NCBI RefSeq assembly: GCF_000687475.1 | Contig: NC_057319.1 | Span: forward strand, 5,136,001-5,200,000 | Direction of reading: 5' to 3' | DNA from: Ustilaginoidea virens | Lineage: Eukaryota; Ascomycota; Sordariomycetes; Hypocreales; Clavicipitaceae | Length of the DNA stretch: 64,000 bases | Shown here: piece after piece, positions 10,740 through 21,824 of the stretch | How the letters are laid out: each line of letters begins with the position of its first letter | Position numbering within the stretch: position 1 is the stretch's first letter | Program-made: the position numbers and the translations under genes | The notes under the pieces: model-generated | Seen by the model: the letters and a program-made list of their open reading frames with translations, nothing else | What the model was told of the DNA's origin: nothing | The model's database searches: none

Positions 10740-13700
10740 AAGGTTATATAAGTCTATTATATATCTAAATATCCCCCTATTTAGCCTCGAATGCCTTTTA
10801 TACCGCTATCTCTAAGAAGTTCTCTAGAGGTTCCTATATAAGTAAATTATATCCTTTCTATTTAACGAGTATATTATAATTCCGCCCCCGATCTTAGGCA
10901 TTCCTTATAGCGAAAATCTCTTTTACTTTATATTCTTTATATAGCCGATTAAAGTCCTAGGGTAGTACGAATAGGGGACCGGGTTATATATCGGTTACCT
11001 CTTAACTTAATAGCAGATTAAAAGCCGCTCGTTCGATTAGATTAATATAGAAAACTAGGTGAATACCCTATAGGATATCAAGTCGAATATTAAGTAGAAA
11101 TAGTATAGCTATAATTATATATTTTGCTAAGACCTAATTGAGCTTCTTATAAAGCCGGTTTATCTTAATATTATATAAAGTAAGCTATACCTAATCCCTA
11201 ACTTAAAAATATTCTACCGGATAGTACGAACGGTTAATTGCATCCTACTGCCGCTACTATATAAAGGCGATGGCGGCTTAGGCTACTTCCTATCCCTCAT
11301 AGAGGGTAGCTAAAAATAGGGCGGCCTGCCTTTTTAGGGTCATTAAATTTAGTATTATATCTAGAGGCGATATAACTATTAGAATATTAAATCTATTAAG
11401 GAGCCGATTAGGACTAAAACCAGTTACTAATAATATCCGGTTATTTAACGCTAGTTAGTATACCGTAAGGTATTTTAGCTAGTCATATTAGTTAAAGGAG
11501 ACTATAATATATAAGATAGCCTAGACCTTTTAGTTTATCCGTTTTATACCGCTATCGGTCTAGGGGTAATATATAGTCGAAAGGAGTTATTTAGTCCCGA
11601 TTAAATTATAGAGTATAATCTAAAATTATCCTACCTAATTAGATCTTTAGTCGCTAATAATTTCTTTAGGGAACCTATAGAAACGCCACTAGTACTATTA
11701 GAACCGTTCTATATAGTCTTCCGCTTTTATAGAGTGTATTACCTTAAGCTGGATATACTTCGATAGGCGATTAGTAATAACTATAAGGAATCGTAGGTCG
11801 GATATATTACGTATAGGAAGATCTATTATAAAATCGATAGAAATCTACAATTAAAATCGGTCTAGGATAGGTAATAGCTACAGTAGGCCCTAGCGTAATT
11901 ATCGGCTCTTATATGCCCCGCAGTATCGGCAATTCTGGATATATCTTACTACCGCTAAAGATATATTATCGAAGTGGTAGTCTTAATATAATAATTAGAA
12001 TATAGTATTCTTCCCTAGATGGCCTATAGTAGGTGATTTATAGTATCGCTATATAACTATAGTAGTTAGGGGTTTAAAAGAAGGGAGCTATATCCGCCCC
12101 CGGTAGAGAAGCGCGCTATAGGCATTTAGGGTATAATCTGCAATCTATTCCTTTATTAAAGCCTCGGTCGGAAAGCATCTCTCGCCTTTTACTACTACCA
12201 CCTAGTATACCCTATACATTTCATCCTCAGCTATAGTATGATCCTAAAGTGCCTAAAGGTAGGAGTCGGCGAAAATGCATAAGCTATTAGGTAAGCTAAA
12301 TCCTAAAGGTATAATTATAGGAACCGGTTCGGTAATTAAGTCTAGGTAGAGTATTAAGATCGATAGTAGTTTTAAGATCTAGCTAATCCTTAGTATTATA
12401 TTGCTGGCTTCTTATTCCCGTCGAGATAATGCGTTAGGGCATTAAGCCTACGACCCTAGCCTATACCAGAGATAGAAATTAAAGAGTGCTAGTATTTCAG
12501 CCTATCTAGCCTGCCGTTTTAATATCTTATAGGGTTAAATAAAATACTCTAGATTCTTATAGTCCATAAGAATAATAAATAGGGAGGCTACTAATCGGAG
12601 TTCAGCTAACCACGCCTTAAAACAAAAGATAATAATAAAAAGCTCCTTATTATGAATTATATAGTTCTATTCGGCATCCGTTAGGCATACGGAATAGTAT
12701 GCAATAGGGTAAAAGACTTTATCCTCCCTAATTTAAAAAAGGCAGCTACTAAAAGCAATACTAAAGCTATCTGCTTTAAGAATCGTCTCTTTATTAGGGT
12801 CTTATTAAGCGAGAACTAGATATAAGATAAAGCAATACTTAAGCGCTTAGAATGCCTCCTTTTCTTTATCTAACTATCGGAAGGGAACCCTTTTCTTTAT
12901 TAACTTAACTAAAGGTTCAGCAAATCGGAAGAAATTAGGGATAAAATCGCAGTAAAAATTTATAAAGCTAAAGAAGCTTTAGACCCCCTTTAGTTTCGTA
13001 AGGGCTTCCTAATTCTAAATAGCCTTAATCTTTTCGGGGTCTAGGCAGATCTCTTTTCCTACCGTTATAATATAACCTAAATACTAAACCTCTATTATAG
13101 CAAAATCATACTTCTCTAAATCTAGGTTAAGACCAGCGTTTTAAAGTCGTTAGAGTATATCCTTAATGCGTCCTATATAGTCCTCCCTTAATCCTAAAGT
13201 ATAAATAAGGATATTATTAAGGTATACAGTCATAAAATCCCTAAGTGTATTTCCTAAGGCCCTATTAATATATCGTTAGAATATTACAGGGGCTTTAGTA
13301 AGGCTAAAAGGTATAATAAGCCACTTAAAGAGGCCGAATCACATACAGAATATAGTAAGGTATTTATCGCCTTCTGCAATATAGATTTTATAGAATGCCG
13401 TATATATATCGACTTTAGTAAACCACTTTACTTAGGATAAAGATCGTAAGGTCTCCTTAATAAGCAAAAAGGGGTATTAGTCTTAGGCTATAACCTTATT
13501 TAGGGCTTAGTAATTTATGTAAAAATGCTACCCTTTATTCCCCTTCCTCGCTAGGAGGACTAGAGCTGCTGCCGATAAGGAACTCGCCTAAATTTATCCC
13601 TTATCTATAAAGTTAATTACCTATTTCCGAACCTTAAGAAGCTGGTCCTATAGCATATTATATAATAGGCCCTAAGGTAGGTCTAATATACTTTTATCTA

Positions 13701-15626
13701 AGGCCTTCTTAAGCCGAATATAATAGTTTAATATACCTTAGTATAGAGGAAGGCTGGAGGCCTTTTCCTTATTAAATAGGTCGCTAAATTCCTATAACTC
13801 TAGGGGTAGTCCCTATAGCTTCTATAGAGATAGTATAGGGTCCTAATATAGCAGAAGTATAATACAGAGAATATATATTATCTCTTGCAGGCTTATAGTA
13901 ATAAAAGAGGTCGATTAGTCTTTAGAATGCTTCGCCCGCCGGAGTATACTATAAAAGACTAAACCGAGAATATTAACCGCAGTAGGGCTAGACTATTATA
14001 CTATTAATTCCTAGACGATAAGATTGCCTGCCGCTTTGATCTATATTTAATATCGTTTTACTTATAATATAATATTGCGGTATTCCATCCAAAGGAGACC
14101 TAAAATAATATTATAGGTAAGGCCTAGGATTATATAAAGTATAACTATAGAAGGCTAGCCATTAATATTAATATCCATACGAACGATATATATAATAAAG
14201 GAAGTCGCTTCCTTATATTCCCCTAAATGGCTCTAAATCTCTACTGCTATTCCGATTTTCTTATATTATAGCAGGCGGATAGGTTAAAGACCTAACCGTT
14301 ATACTATTTTTTCGCTTATAGCGCTATAGTAATTATAACCCGAGTCGATTAAGGTATTAATAAAAGTATAAGATTTATATAATATCGGTACTAAAAAGGG
14401 GTACCTATCTATACATTCTATAATCTCTTTTATCTTTTTTATATAAGGTCCTTTTTGTAATCGATTAGGGTTCTAAGCGTATGCTTTAAGCCCTTTCGCA
14501 AGATTAGGCTTAAAGGCTAGTCTTTTCCTTAAGAGTCATCGCTACTATTATCCTTAGCGGCCTAGGAGTCTACTATAGCTACCTTAATTATTCCTAGTCT
14601 ACAGGCCCTTTATAAATGGTATTTCTATATATAGTAAGTAGAAGTACTATAATAAAGATAAAGGTCCTTCTCCTATCGCTCGTTAAAGACCTCCTATAAG
14701 ACCCATTTGGCTATATATTACTTACTCTTTAAAGTAAGCTAGTTAATACCTATTATCCGTATATCACCCTCTGCGTTTTAGTTATTATTTTATTAATCGC
14801 GAGGAGGACTAAGGTGGCGCCTGGTAGTTAGGCTAATCTTAAGGTTAATAGCAATTTGACGATAGCAGTCGACTACTATATAGTAGTTATTATAGGAGAC
14901 CCTAAGTCCGATAATCTTATTGGCTATCTTAGTATTTAATGCGGAATAGAGGTATTCGAGTTTTACTTCCTTAGGCTAGCTAATTCCTCCTATAAGCGTT
15001 AATTTTTCCTTAAATCGGATAAAAAAAGCAGCAAAAGGTTCTTTAGGGCCTTAGTATAAAGAGTGCTTAAGTTTAGTAATCGCGCGGTCCTATCGATATA
15101 AGTCCTTAAAAAGATATTAGAGGTATTTAAAGAACTTTACTATATTATAATTATAGGCCTCGCTATTCTTAAAAAAGGCTGCGACTTATAATTAGACTAT
15201 AGAAAATAGGTTTTAGAAGATAAATATCTACTATATCTTTTCGTCCCTAATAAAGTCCTTATCGACCTTAAGCTTATATTGTATAAAGGTTCGCTAGGCG
15301 GTAAATATTATCTTTTTGCCGTTAAAGGGGTCCCCTATTGGGATCGGCTTATACTTAGGTTGGGTATAAGCTATATCGAGAGTAGTAGGGGGGATAGGTC
15401 CGCCCTATTATATTACCGGGACCGGTTGGTATTCCGGTTGGGGTTTGCTCGCCTACTCTGCGAGATAAGCTTATAAAGAGTTTATCTGCGATTGAATCTA
15501 TTGCATGCCTTTAGAAAGTTGCTGCATTTGGGTGTATGTATTACATCGGGGGTATTGCTGCCCCGTGCCGTCTGCCCCCATCTCATTAGGCGCGCTTATT
15601 TCGATATCGTATAACGCTTGCATCAT
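10740..15626 (-). pseudogene. Element C gag-pol remnant with chromodomain
   Basis: Gag starts near an ATGATG at 15626 and contains IGDPFNGKKIIFTA and FIQYKLKVDKDFI; a degenerate zinc-knuckle zone follows near 14600. Protease-like TLIDSGYN lies at about 14340. RT has the degenerate active site VYLNNILIY (from YLDDILIY) at 13201-13260. RNase H and integrase follow. Near 10800-10935 there is a chromodomain-like EYKVKEIFAIRNA, ILVK(stop)KGY, EPLENFLEIAV. Premature stops, mostly TAG/TAA at expected Trp/Gln codons, occur throughout. The module order identifies a chromovirus-type Gypsy element. Confidence 0.82.
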
Positions 15627-15677
15627 TGGTTCTATAATACGGAGTTATAATAGCAAGGCTGAGAGAGTCTATTTAAA

Positions 15678-15922
15678 TATAAAGGACTAATCCTAGGGCG
15701 ACTGCAAATAGGCGTTAATAATATATATTAAATAGACTAAAGAGGAAAGAAAAGGATCTAAATAGGAACCTTCTTATCTAGTCTATTTATATCCCGATTA
15801 TGATACGTATCGGAGTCCTAGTATAGTCCCATGACTCCGTCTGTTGCCCTTCTTAGGCTAGACGCGGGCGCAGCCCGAGTCCTAGCCATATTGTGGCGCG
15901 GGCGTAGCCCGAGCCCGTGACA
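15678..15922 (-). repeat. LTR of element C, right copy (5' LTR)
   Basis: It is the 245-bp partner of 8300-8544. It keeps the canonical 3' end TGACA but has TAT for TGT at its start, while the left copy shows the reverse. It is followed by the GCGTC target duplication at 15923-15927. Confidence 0.92.
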
Positions 15923-15927
15923 GCGTC

Positions 15928-17077
15928 TTCCCTTTTGGTTATTAGGACCGGCCCTTATCTTCTTCTTCTTTAATAGGGGCAGGCGTAGGGGCATAATACT
16001 TCTTCGATGTAGAGGGGGGGACGATAGGTTGTTGTAACTGTAATCGTGCTATTAGTATTGCGAATTCCCTTGGCGTTAATAGGGCTTATGAGAGCCGTAA
16101 CGCGAGCCTTAGTGAGGGTATTCGCATAACTATTGTGGGGGCTTGTGATGATGATAATGATAGGGGCCTTATGCGTATGTATGAGGGTGTATTTTAAAGC
16201 CTTTATATCTCTTGCTTGGTATTACCGATGGGTAGTAAGGCTTCCCTGGTAGGGTTAAGCCAGGATAGGAATATGCTGCGAGTAAATTGCCGGGTTACTT
16301 CCTCTTGAGGCTATTATGGATTCTATTATTGTTGAAGGCATTTAAGTAGGGTTGGTGTTGTTAGGGAACCCGATACTCTAATATATACGCCGCATTCCCG
16401 TAATATTGAGCGGAATTGCCGTAAAACCTGAGCGTTAATACGGCGGAATAGGGCTTCATTCCACTCGCTATAATCCTCGCGGAATTATTCCCAGAGATCA
16501 TCATCTAGGTGGGTGTTTTCCTCATAGGTATCTATAAGGAATGCGATACGGTTATATAGCTGTACATTCGTAGTATTATTAGGGTCGACGGGCTCTATAG
16601 CGTTGGTCTAATTATCGTTAAAGAGTAAAGCAAACCGTTATATCCTCTTAGGTAGCTCTTGTGGTTATTGTGATATTGATGATGATGAGGCTATTATATT
16701 GAGATGAGGGTTTAAAGAAGGGGGGGGGGGGATGTATTGCAAGGAGTGTAGGATTTACTCTTGCAAGGAGTATAAGATTCGAAAGGGCTTTTACCTGTAG
16801 TAGTAGGGTAAAAGAAAGAAAGGGGTAGAATAGGAAGAGGTCACAAATCGTTCTTCCTAGATACTGAAGGTATTTTTAAAGATCGTGATAGTTAGCGTAT
16901 CTTATTCTTCTTCGTGATAGACGAGGGGAAGGAGAGGTTATAAATCGTTCTCCCTCTGGTTAGCACAGCTAAGAAAGCTTAACTGCCTCTTCGAAATTAG
17001 TATCTTGCTGATCTGTAATGCACCGTTCTTTGCGGGATGTAATTATCCTGTGAGTGGTAGTTATCACCACTGATCAG
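15928..17077 (-). pseudogene. Element B gag, 5' portion and leader
   Basis: The minus strand keeps a fairly open frame from about 16580 down: YNRIAFLIDTYEENTHLDDD, FREDYSEWNEALFRRINAQV, LRQFRSILRECGVYIRVSG, then Pro-rich sequence up to KEEEDKGRS. It is the upstream half of the gag ORF cut by element C. The bases just inside the right LTR (17040-17077) would hold the primer-binding site. I could not match a tRNA end with confidence. Confidence 0.7.
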
Positions 17078-17417
17078 TGTTGATATAAACTCGGGGTACC
17101 TAGTTATACGTAGGGTCGCGCGCGTGGTATTATGTACCGTGAGGTCACTAAGTAAAGGATTTATTGACTTTACTAATGACTGACTAACTAAGAGGAAAGA
17201 AAGGAAGCAAAAGAGTAATTACACGATGTGGCCTTTTTGTGCGTATGCTATTGTCACGTGCATCGGCGCAGTCGGGCCGGGCTGCCCGCATGCCCTACCG
17301 GGCTCAGGGGTAAAGGGGCAAAAGTGGCCACATCGTGCGCAACGGGTGTGCGCGGCACATCCGTCGCAATATGCCCAATTGTGCCCAATTGGGCACCTTG
17401 CGACAGCGATTCCGACA
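17078..17417 (-). repeat. LTR of element B, right copy (5' LTR)
   Basis: 340-bp partner of 2542-2881. Most of the differences read as C-to-T or G-to-A in this copy, several in CpA/TpG context; the CGACA end is intact here and altered in the left copy. Confidence 0.92.
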
Positions 17418-17422
17418 GAAAG

Positions 17423-19022
17423 AATAGATATTGTGAATACTTTATCTTCCTTTTCTTTCTCTATTAATCTATCTTCTTCCTTATTGTTATTATCGTTGTT
17501 TTTGCCTTTGCCTTTGCCTTTATATTTATCTTAAAAGGCTTTAAATATATTTTATACCTTTTTGGATTCTTTTTTCATCTTTTTATATACAGCTTCCTGG
17601 CTTTTTTTGCTGATCCTGTCTTTTAAATAATTTAGAGCTATCGATAGAGTCAATATCTAATAATTCTTATAATAAGGCCCCTTTACTATATAAGGCTTGC
17701 TATAGTATTTATAGGTCTTTTTCTCTACCGAAAATAAAGCCGAAGTATCGCTAGAAGCGGCTTATAACAAAGGTTTGGTATCGTCAGTTATAAATGCTAT
17801 ATAACTACTACTAACCTTCCCCTTTTCTTCCAGCTCCTATTTCTACTAAATATATTTAACGGTCGTTAGAAAATCGAGATATTTATTCTATTTTTATGCT
17901 TTTACTATTCGATTAAGGATTTTTTCTTTAAAGGCAGGATACTTTTAACGAAGAGCTTCTGCTAGCTATTTAGTAGGTGTATTCCTATTAATAAGGATCG
18001 AGTCTATTCGCACTAATCGCTTATATAATATAAAGATTTCGTTAAACTATTCCTCTATATTATATCTTCTAAGGTTATATTGTATAGCCTGCTTGAATTT
18101 TTCTTTAAGGTATTCCTAGATAATAAACTAAATTAGTTGTATATATTCTATTAGGCGTTGAATTTTTCCTCGAATGTTCTAATCGCCTGCCACTAATATC
18201 TTATAGCTAGGGCTTAGCGTTAATTCAAACCACGCTATATATACTCGAAGATTTCGACTAAATATCGTATAACGGTCGTTCTGAAAGTTGTACTAAATAT
18301 TAGCTTATTTCATCTATTCTGCAGTACTAATACCACTAGGGCGTTATATCGGCTTAAAGTGGTGGTTTTCTTCAATATTCTCGACTTACTGCGGCTGGAT
18401 TGTTCTTATTCTCACCGTTAGTGCTGCCGATAATACCCTAGCTGCCGATATAGCTCTAGTATTTACAGAAGGGGCACGATCTGCAGCTTCTGTTGATGAA
18501 TCTGCTGTTGCTGTAGATGTTGGTGTTAATGCTGATGCTTGCGTAGAATAGATAGGTTCATCTAATTCCTATGCCGGCAGAAGGGGCATATTCAGCATTT
18601 CTAAGCCCTTAGGATCAACGAATATCTAAATATCATTATCTAAAGCACGCTTTTGAATGTAATTATACTAGATATCTTAATTATATCGGGATATCAGCTT
18701 GACTACTGGTTTAGAGCTATCATCAGTAATAGTACCTATTTTCGCTGATAATGATGTTTAAGGCACGAATTGGTCTGACGAAAATGGCGGTTAAGTTGTC
18801 GATTTATTAGATTAAAGGAAATATCGCGACTTTCCGTAATAGCCTCCTTTTTGATTGATGAGGCTATACGAGTATATCAGCAATAAGGCTTTTAACGGAT
18901 TCAATAGGGAACCCGGAGCTTGCTCAAATAGGATCCGGAAAATAGTGGCTTTTACAGCAAAATAAAGATAACAGTTGATCTTAAGGCTGGGCCATAAGGT
19001 AAGGGATAAAAATGAGGTTTTT
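17423..19022 (-). pseudogene. Element A gag remnant (right part of the outer Copia element)
   Basis: Minus-strand gag-like reading from about 18760 to 17423, with internal stops. Legible blocks include GTITDDSSKPVVKLISRYN, DPKGLEMLNMPLLPA, NDRYTIFSRNLRVYIAWFEL, YLKEKFKQAIQYNL, NYLKDRISKKSQEAVYKKMK, and a Lys/Gly-rich KYKGKGKGKNNDNNN tail. The frame then meets the GAAAG target site of element B and continues at 2541 into the protease. About 260 bp between the gag start and the LTR hold no other recognised feature. Confidence 0.75.
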
Positions 19023-19223
19023 TGTTGTGATATTTACGCAATTGCTATTATGTCAGAATGCACAGGGAAAATGCGATAATGCTTGATTGAAGGAACCAAG
19101 TCCTCTCTAAGAGACTTGTGTTCCCAGCTATTTATAGTGGGATAGGGGGTACCCCTAAGGGCTTACTGATCCAGGGAGAACTCGGCACATCCACCCTCGG
19201 ACATGACCGATATCCACATTACA
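19023..19223 (-). repeat. Candidate 5' LTR of element A
   Basis: On the minus strand a 201-bp segment begins TGTAATGTGG and ends CACAACA (TG...CA termini), with a TATA-like CTATAAATAG at 19137-19128 and a compact promoter/leader arrangement upstream of the gag of A. The next bases outward are GACAG, a possible target duplication. The partner LTR lies outside the window, so limits are provisional. This is the edge of the AT-rich block. Confidence 0.55.
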
Positions 19224-19228
19224 GACAG

Positions 19229-20065
19229 CCAATTTCCCTCCGACAGTTGACCCCTAGCGCCTTGGTCTAGCTGGAGGCAAAGGTGGGGCGGGGCATTGCT
19301 GCATCATGTGACGCCAGGTTATCGAGTTGGACCCGACTTTTTTTTTTTTTTTTTTGCGGTATGTACCACTGGCGGCGACTTGAATCAGAATCAAATTGTA
19401 GTGGTCTGAGCTGTTCACGCTGACAATCGCCATAAAGAGAGCTCTCGGTCAGGGTCAGGCCCCAGATATACCGGCGAGCTGCAAACCTGCTCACGTACTG
19501 TGCTTCCACTATTGCATCCTCAAGGCGGGATCAATCGCGAGCAACCGGCGTTCCTGCCTCGACTTGCGTGCGACTCTTGATTTGCGCTGCTTCTCAATCG
19601 CTGGCTGGGTGGTTTTCTGTCGCCCTTTGGCTTCGCAGGCCCATTCGGCAGTCGGAAGGCAAAACACGTCTCGCACGCGTTTTCGTCTGCGGATCGGGCT
19701 TGGTGAGTGCGAAGCGCAAACGAAACGCGGTGGATATCGGGCCCTTGACGGAATGAAGGCCACGGGCACGCGCGCAAGTCTGTGAGAGTAGAGCCGACAA
19801 GACAAGACGAGACGAGACAAGATCGCCAAGGGGCAGGATGGGCCGGCGGTGTCCATGTCTGCTGCCTCGAGAGAATTGAGAATTCTGGACACGCCAAGCT
19901 GAAGCGACAGCAGGGATCCAGACAGCCAGCCACATGCCTCTGCTTCAGTCTTGGGGCCTGGCACCTGCCAGAAATGCCATTCGCAAACTGTTCCGCCGGC
20001 CGTCGGCAGCTGTCAACGGCAGCAACACCTCGACATGCTCCACCACCACACAGTCAAGACCAAAC
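19229..20065. other. Intergenic, upstream of the Tad2-like gene
   Basis: GC-rich unique-looking DNA with an 18-base T run at about 19338-19355. Several short ORFs overlap on both strands, none with a recognisable domain. An in-frame ATG at 19934 could extend the next gene. Confidence 0.5.
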
Positions 20066-20373
20066 ATGGACGGCTCGACAACTCCAGCCCAAACAACGCA
20101 CCATCCAGTCACCACGGAGGAGAACCGAGATCATCTCCCCATGCCAGTCGCCGTCGACCCATACTCCGCCGCCTTGGCGGACAAGGAGAACCGGCTCCCA
20201 GAGGGACATGAGCTGGATGGATTGATTGCTTCTTTCAAGAAGCTGGGCCTGGAGGTGCCAGGCATACCGGCAGTTGGGGACCCGGTGGTTCACCAACAGA
20301 ATGTCGAGGAGGATCCGGCAGTTCTGGCAGAGCGGGCCCATCATTTGCGATTTATTGGCGAGGCACTTGACAT

Positions 20374-20408
<35 letters not shown>

Positions 20409-21527
20409 ATCTGTTGCCCTCTTTCCAAGTCGCCGGCCCGCAGGGGTGGTTGCTTGGGGAGGGGGGGAAGGACGGGGAAGTGCTTTTTGCTCTAACTGGC
20501 GATTTGTCTTTAGGCCCGGCTAGCCTTGCGAACAAACGAAACTCCAGTGGGTTGCGTGCTTGTGCACAAAGGCACCATCATTGCCAAGGGAATGAACGCG
20601 ACAAACGTCACTCGGAACGGCACAAGACATGCCGAGTTCATGGCCATCTCGGCCCTCTTGTCGTACCCGCCGAAGCATGGCCCGCGGACGACGTCTCTGA
20701 AGCCGAAGCTGCGGCCCAAACCTGCCGACGACGCGTCGGACGCCGCTTCGGTTGACTCGAAATCCCCCGACGAGGGCAACGAAGACGGCAAAAAGGGCCA
20801 CCTCTACCCTTACGGCCAAAAGTTCCATCCGGATGCCAGGGTCAGCCGGGAAATCATCAGAGAGTGCATCCTCTACGTGACGGTGGAGCCGTGCGTCATG
20901 TGCGCCTCGTTGCTGCGACAGCTCGGCATCAAAAAGGTGTACTTTGGAGCAGTCAATGACAAGTTTGGCGGCACCGGGGGTGTCTTCAGCATCCATGCCA
21001 ACTCGCTGCCCGTCAGTGACGACGGCCAGACGGCAAGCGCTCATCCGACCCCGCGGCCGTCGCAGCTCCCAGATGGCAGCGGGACCTTGGGCACGTCGTA
21101 TCCGCCCGGAGGGGGCGATGGCGGCAACGTCGAGGACGGCTACGAGATTGAGGGCGGGTGGGGGCGCGACGAAGCCGTCGGGCTGTTGCGCCGTTTCTAC
21201 GTGCAAGAAAATGGCCGAGGTGTGTCTACGCATCATGAGAGTTTCCCGTGCGCCCGCCGGCGTGAGCCTTGGGGAAATGGCCAAGTGTACTGACCGCGGC
21301 TGATAGCTCCCGTGCCGAGAAAGAAGGAAGGCAGAGCAGCACGCTTGGCTGCCATGATGGAAACCGACGATGGCTCATCGGGTGCGCAAATGGGGGACGG
21401 CGAGCAGGAAGGGACAGATACACCGGGAGAGGCCGAAAGGCAGAGCGTGTGCTCGATTGCAGGTGAAGCTGTGGGCAACGCATCAGCGGCCAAGGAAGAA
21501 GCGCAGGTGGATGAAGAATCGGCGTAA
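20066..21527 (+). CDS. tad2: tRNA-specific adenosine-34 deaminase catalytic subunit (Tad2/ADAT2-like)
   Basis: Three exons: 20066-20374, 20514-21219 and 21307-21527, giving 411 residues. The product would deaminate adenosine to inosine at the wobble position of tRNAs, acting with a Tad3-type partner. The zinc site of the cytidine/deoxycytidylate deaminase fold is visible: TRHAEFMAI (HAE with the catalytic Glu) and VEPCVMCASLL (PCxxC). The TNETPVGCVLV segment after the first splice is typical of Tad2. Intron 1 (139 bp) holds a run of about 31 A directly after GT; intron 2 is 87 bp. An acidic low-complexity C-terminus (about 70 residues) and an insertion between HAE and PCxxC make it longer than yeast Tad2. 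An upstream in-frame ATG at 19934 would add 44 residues rich in Arg, Ser and Leu. Confidence 0.9.
20375..20513 (+). other. Intron with a poly-A tract directly after the 5' splice site
   Basis: GT is followed by about 31 A (20377-20407); the intron ends in TTTAG. Splicing joins EALDM to ARLALRTNETPVGCV in phase 0, which fits the Tad2 family. Confidence 0.85.
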
Positions 21528-21824
21528 ATAGTTTGCAAGAGTTGTGGCGTTTATTCTTCCCTTGTACTGTGGGGGTCCAGGACTCCGGATTAGACTTGGC
21601 AGAGCAGACAATACGGGGATACCAAGGGATCCCTGGGACAGAAGGGCACCCACCGGTTTATAACAGAAAAAACATGCGACATGAAAGACGTTTGCGCACG
21701 TTCATGCCATTTGCAGCAAACTTGGGATTCCGCAATAGATGCATGCAGGTAGAAAACGGCAAGGCAAGTTCGTCACGGTTCCTTTGTTTCGGCACATGCA
21801 TGCTCGCTCCTGCACCCACCGCTG

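Larger units (their letters stand above)
8300..15922 (-). mobile_element. Ty3/Gypsy chromodomain retrotransposon C (chromovirus), nested in element B
   Basis: It is a 7.6-kb element with direct 245-bp LTRs (8300-8544, 15678-15922) beginning TGTAAAGG (TATAAAGG on the right) and ending TGACA (TAATA on the left), flanked by the GCGTC duplication. Minus-strand order is gag, protease, RT, RNase H, integrase, chromodomain. It is the youngest layer, since it splits the gag of B. Stops are frequent and an intact ORF is absent. A long non-pol stretch (8545-10670) lies between the chromodomain and the 3' LTR. Confidence 0.92.
2542..17417 (-). mobile_element. Copia retrotransposon B, complete but interrupted by Gypsy element C
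   Basis: The element is bounded by two direct 340-bp LTRs (2542-2881 and 17078-17417) beginning TGTTGATATAAAC and ending CGACA (CGATA in the left copy), and by the 5-bp duplication GAAAG. Coding domains run on the minus strand: gag (about 16.7 kb to 15.9 kb, then 8.3 kb to 6.9 kb), protease, integrase, reverse transcriptase and RNase H, the Ty1/Copia order. Without Gypsy C and its extra target copy it would be about 7.25 kb. It carries fewer stops than A and long stretches are still open, but no intact polyprotein remains. Confidence 0.92.

Noticed and set aside
19509..19964. Overlapping minus ORFs before the Tad2 gene
   Set aside because: Three frames open at once in GC-rich DNA, no domain, and they overlap the likely promoter and 5' end of the Tad2 gene.
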